From IMG/VR virus record IMGVR_UViG_3300030060_000715, positions 3,655 to 27,969 of that record: 24,315 nt of DNA. One strand, given 5' to 3'. The stretch's first letter is position 1, and every line of letters begins with the position of its first letter. Origin of the DNA: a virus. Positions 23,590-24,315 of the stretch are shown here, in pieces. A model generated the notes under the pieces. That model had not been told where the DNA came from, did no database searches, and worked only from the letters and a program-made list of their open reading frames with translations. The position numbers were made by a program, and so were the translations under genes.

Positions 23590-23594
23590 GTCAA
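23567..23594 (-). promoter_or_regulatory. Leftward promoter for the helicase gene, overlapping
   Basis: On the minus strand, TTGACA (23594-23589) is followed after 16 bases by TATCTT (23572-23567; four of six -10 matches). Predicted start near 23560 gives a leader of about 17 bases before the ATG at 23543. Each -10 overlaps the other promoter's -35. Confidence 0.5.
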
Positions 23595-23596
23595 GC

Positions 23597-23956
23597 ATGA
23601 AAGAAAATAAAGTTTATGTAATTCAAGAAGTTGCTGGAACACAATCAGGCGCACCAAAAATTAACATTATGGGTGCTGCAAAATATGGTAAGTTTGAATT
23701 TTTACTACCAGAATTTTCACAAATAATATTTTCTCCTGGTCCATTAATTTTTAAATTACGAAAAGGATTAAAAAATTTTACGACAGAAGATTATTTATTA
23801 TTGACTGGTGATCCCGCAATTATTGGTGTAGCATGTTCTATAGTTTCTGACATGACAAATGGTAAATTTAATTTACTTAAATGGGATAAACAAGAAAGAG
23901 CATATTATCCTATTGAAATTAATCTATACGAGAAAGGAGAAATTGATGCCAATTGA
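23597..23956 (+). CDS. Conserved phage protein of unknown function (119 aa)
   Basis: A 119-aa soluble protein. Recognisable blocks are VYVIQEVAGTQSGAPKINIM, AAKYGKFEFLLPEFSQIIFS, FTTEDYLLLTGDPAIIGVAC and FNLLKWDKQERAYYPIEINL. I know this pattern (DYLLL-GDP...LKWD-QE--YYP) as a widespread conserved hypothetical of marine phages, usually near early or replication genes; no function is established to my knowledge. A TTG at 23588 is in frame. The ATG at 23597 is preferred because it matches the predicted transcription start of the promoter immediately upstream and no Shine-Dalgarno supports either. It overlaps the next gene by 11 bases. First gene of the rightward unit on the far side of the helicase. 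Confidence 0.75.
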   Translation: MKENKVYVIQEVAGTQSGAPKINIMGAAKYGKFEFLLPEFSQIIFSPGPLIFKLRKGLKNFTTEDYLLLTGDPAIIGVACSIVSDMTNGKFNLLKWDKQERAYYPIEINLYEKGEIDAN

Positions 23957-24315
23957 TTTCGAACAAGACCAAGAAAATGTTTTGCAAAAAACAACCAACA
24001 TACAAACACTTGCAGATCAAGTAGAAAAGTTAGAGGATTTAAACAAACGACTTGAACTACAAGAAGAAAATATAAAAAATACAAAAAAACAAATTGATAA
24101 TATATCTGGAGAGGTAATTCCAACCATGATGTCTGAGATGGGTTTATCACATCTTAAACTTATGGATGGATCTTCTGTAGATGTAAAACCAAATTACAGC
24201 GCAAGCATCACTATTGCAAATAGAGAGGCAGCGTTTGGATGGCTTCGTAACAATGGACTAGGAGATATAATCAAAAATGAGATATCCGTATCTTTTGGTC
24301 GTAACGAGGATAACA
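23946..24315 (+). CDS. Coiled-coil conserved phage protein, 3' end cut by window
   Basis: The frame begins at the ATG at 23946, with AAAGGAGA at 23933-23940 upstream, and stays open to the last base, so the protein is at least 123 aa. Residues about 20-56 are a coiled coil (TLADQVEKLEDLNKRLELQE...KKQIDNI). Then come EVIPTMMSEMGLSHLKLMDG, SSVDVKPNYSASITIANR and AFGWLRNNGLGDIIKNEISV. The GLS-LKL-DG...WLR-NG-GDIIKNE-SV pattern is familiar from conserved hypotheticals of marine podovirus-like phages, typically beside the preceding gene. Function unknown. Confidence 0.75.
   Translation, partial: MPIDFEQDQENVLQKTTNIQTLADQVEKLEDLNKRLELQEENIKNTKKQIDNISGEVIPTMMSEMGLSHLKLMDGSSVDVKPNYSASITIANREAAFGWLRNNGLGDIIKNEISVSFGRNEDN

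Larger units (their letters stand above)
23562..23594. repeat. Inverted repeat TTGACAA ... TTGTCAA (possible operator)
   Basis: Perfect 7-base arms (23562-23568 and 23588-23594) separated by 19 bases. The arms contain the -35 boxes of the two opposed promoters and could also be half-sites for a dimeric regulator. Confidence 0.5.

Overview
The window looks like a piece of an AT-rich marine tailed phage (roughly one third G+C by eye). The style is that of podovirus-like pelagiphages and uncultured marine 'uvMED' phages: marine-type tail fibre phrases, DP-NPI-GQ-W anchor domains, GGRIG-rich internal proteins, and a small holin next to an M15 endolysin. The host assignment (SAR11 or another low-GC marine bacterium) is inference from composition and gene style. 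No terminase, portal, capsid, polymerase, integrase, tRNA or CRISPR is visible.

Layout. (1) 1-6442, receptor-binding module: the 3' part of a long tail fibre with a YadA-head-like segment, then three paralogous kelch-repeat proteins of exactly 6, 12 and 6 repeats, with a 105-aa gene between the first and second. (2) 6494-9632: a conserved helical phage protein followed by four consecutive genes with 2-oxoglutarate/Fe(II) oxygenase signatures. A good sigma70-like promoter sits just upstream. (3) 9642-12296: a 718-aa tail nozzle/DNA-stabilisation-like structural protein, a 54-aa gene and a 113-aa beta-rich protein with a TTG start. (4) 12297-12376: an 80-base gap with two small hairpins. (5) 12377-21393: four tightly coupled large genes (849, 427, 338 and 1388 aa) that look like virion-internal or ejected proteins. 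(6) 21393-22081: holin-like protein and M15 endolysin. (7) 22113-23543, minus strand: a lone SNF2-type helicase gene with its own terminator. (8) 23597-end: start of another rightward gene set (119-aa conserved phage protein, then a coiled-coil protein cut by the window end).

How it works together. Regions 1-6 form one long rightward late transcription unit for adsorption, particle building, DNA delivery and lysis. Genes are packed with many stop/start overlaps of the form TAATG. The helicase cassette points the other way and separates the late unit from what is probably an early or replication unit. Helicase and right-hand unit share a very compact, symmetric, overlapping promoter region. 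The most interesting points are the four-gene oxygenase cluster inside the structural operon, the strict six-repeat arithmetic of the kelch proteins, and the symmetric divergent promoter with a predicted leaderless transcript.
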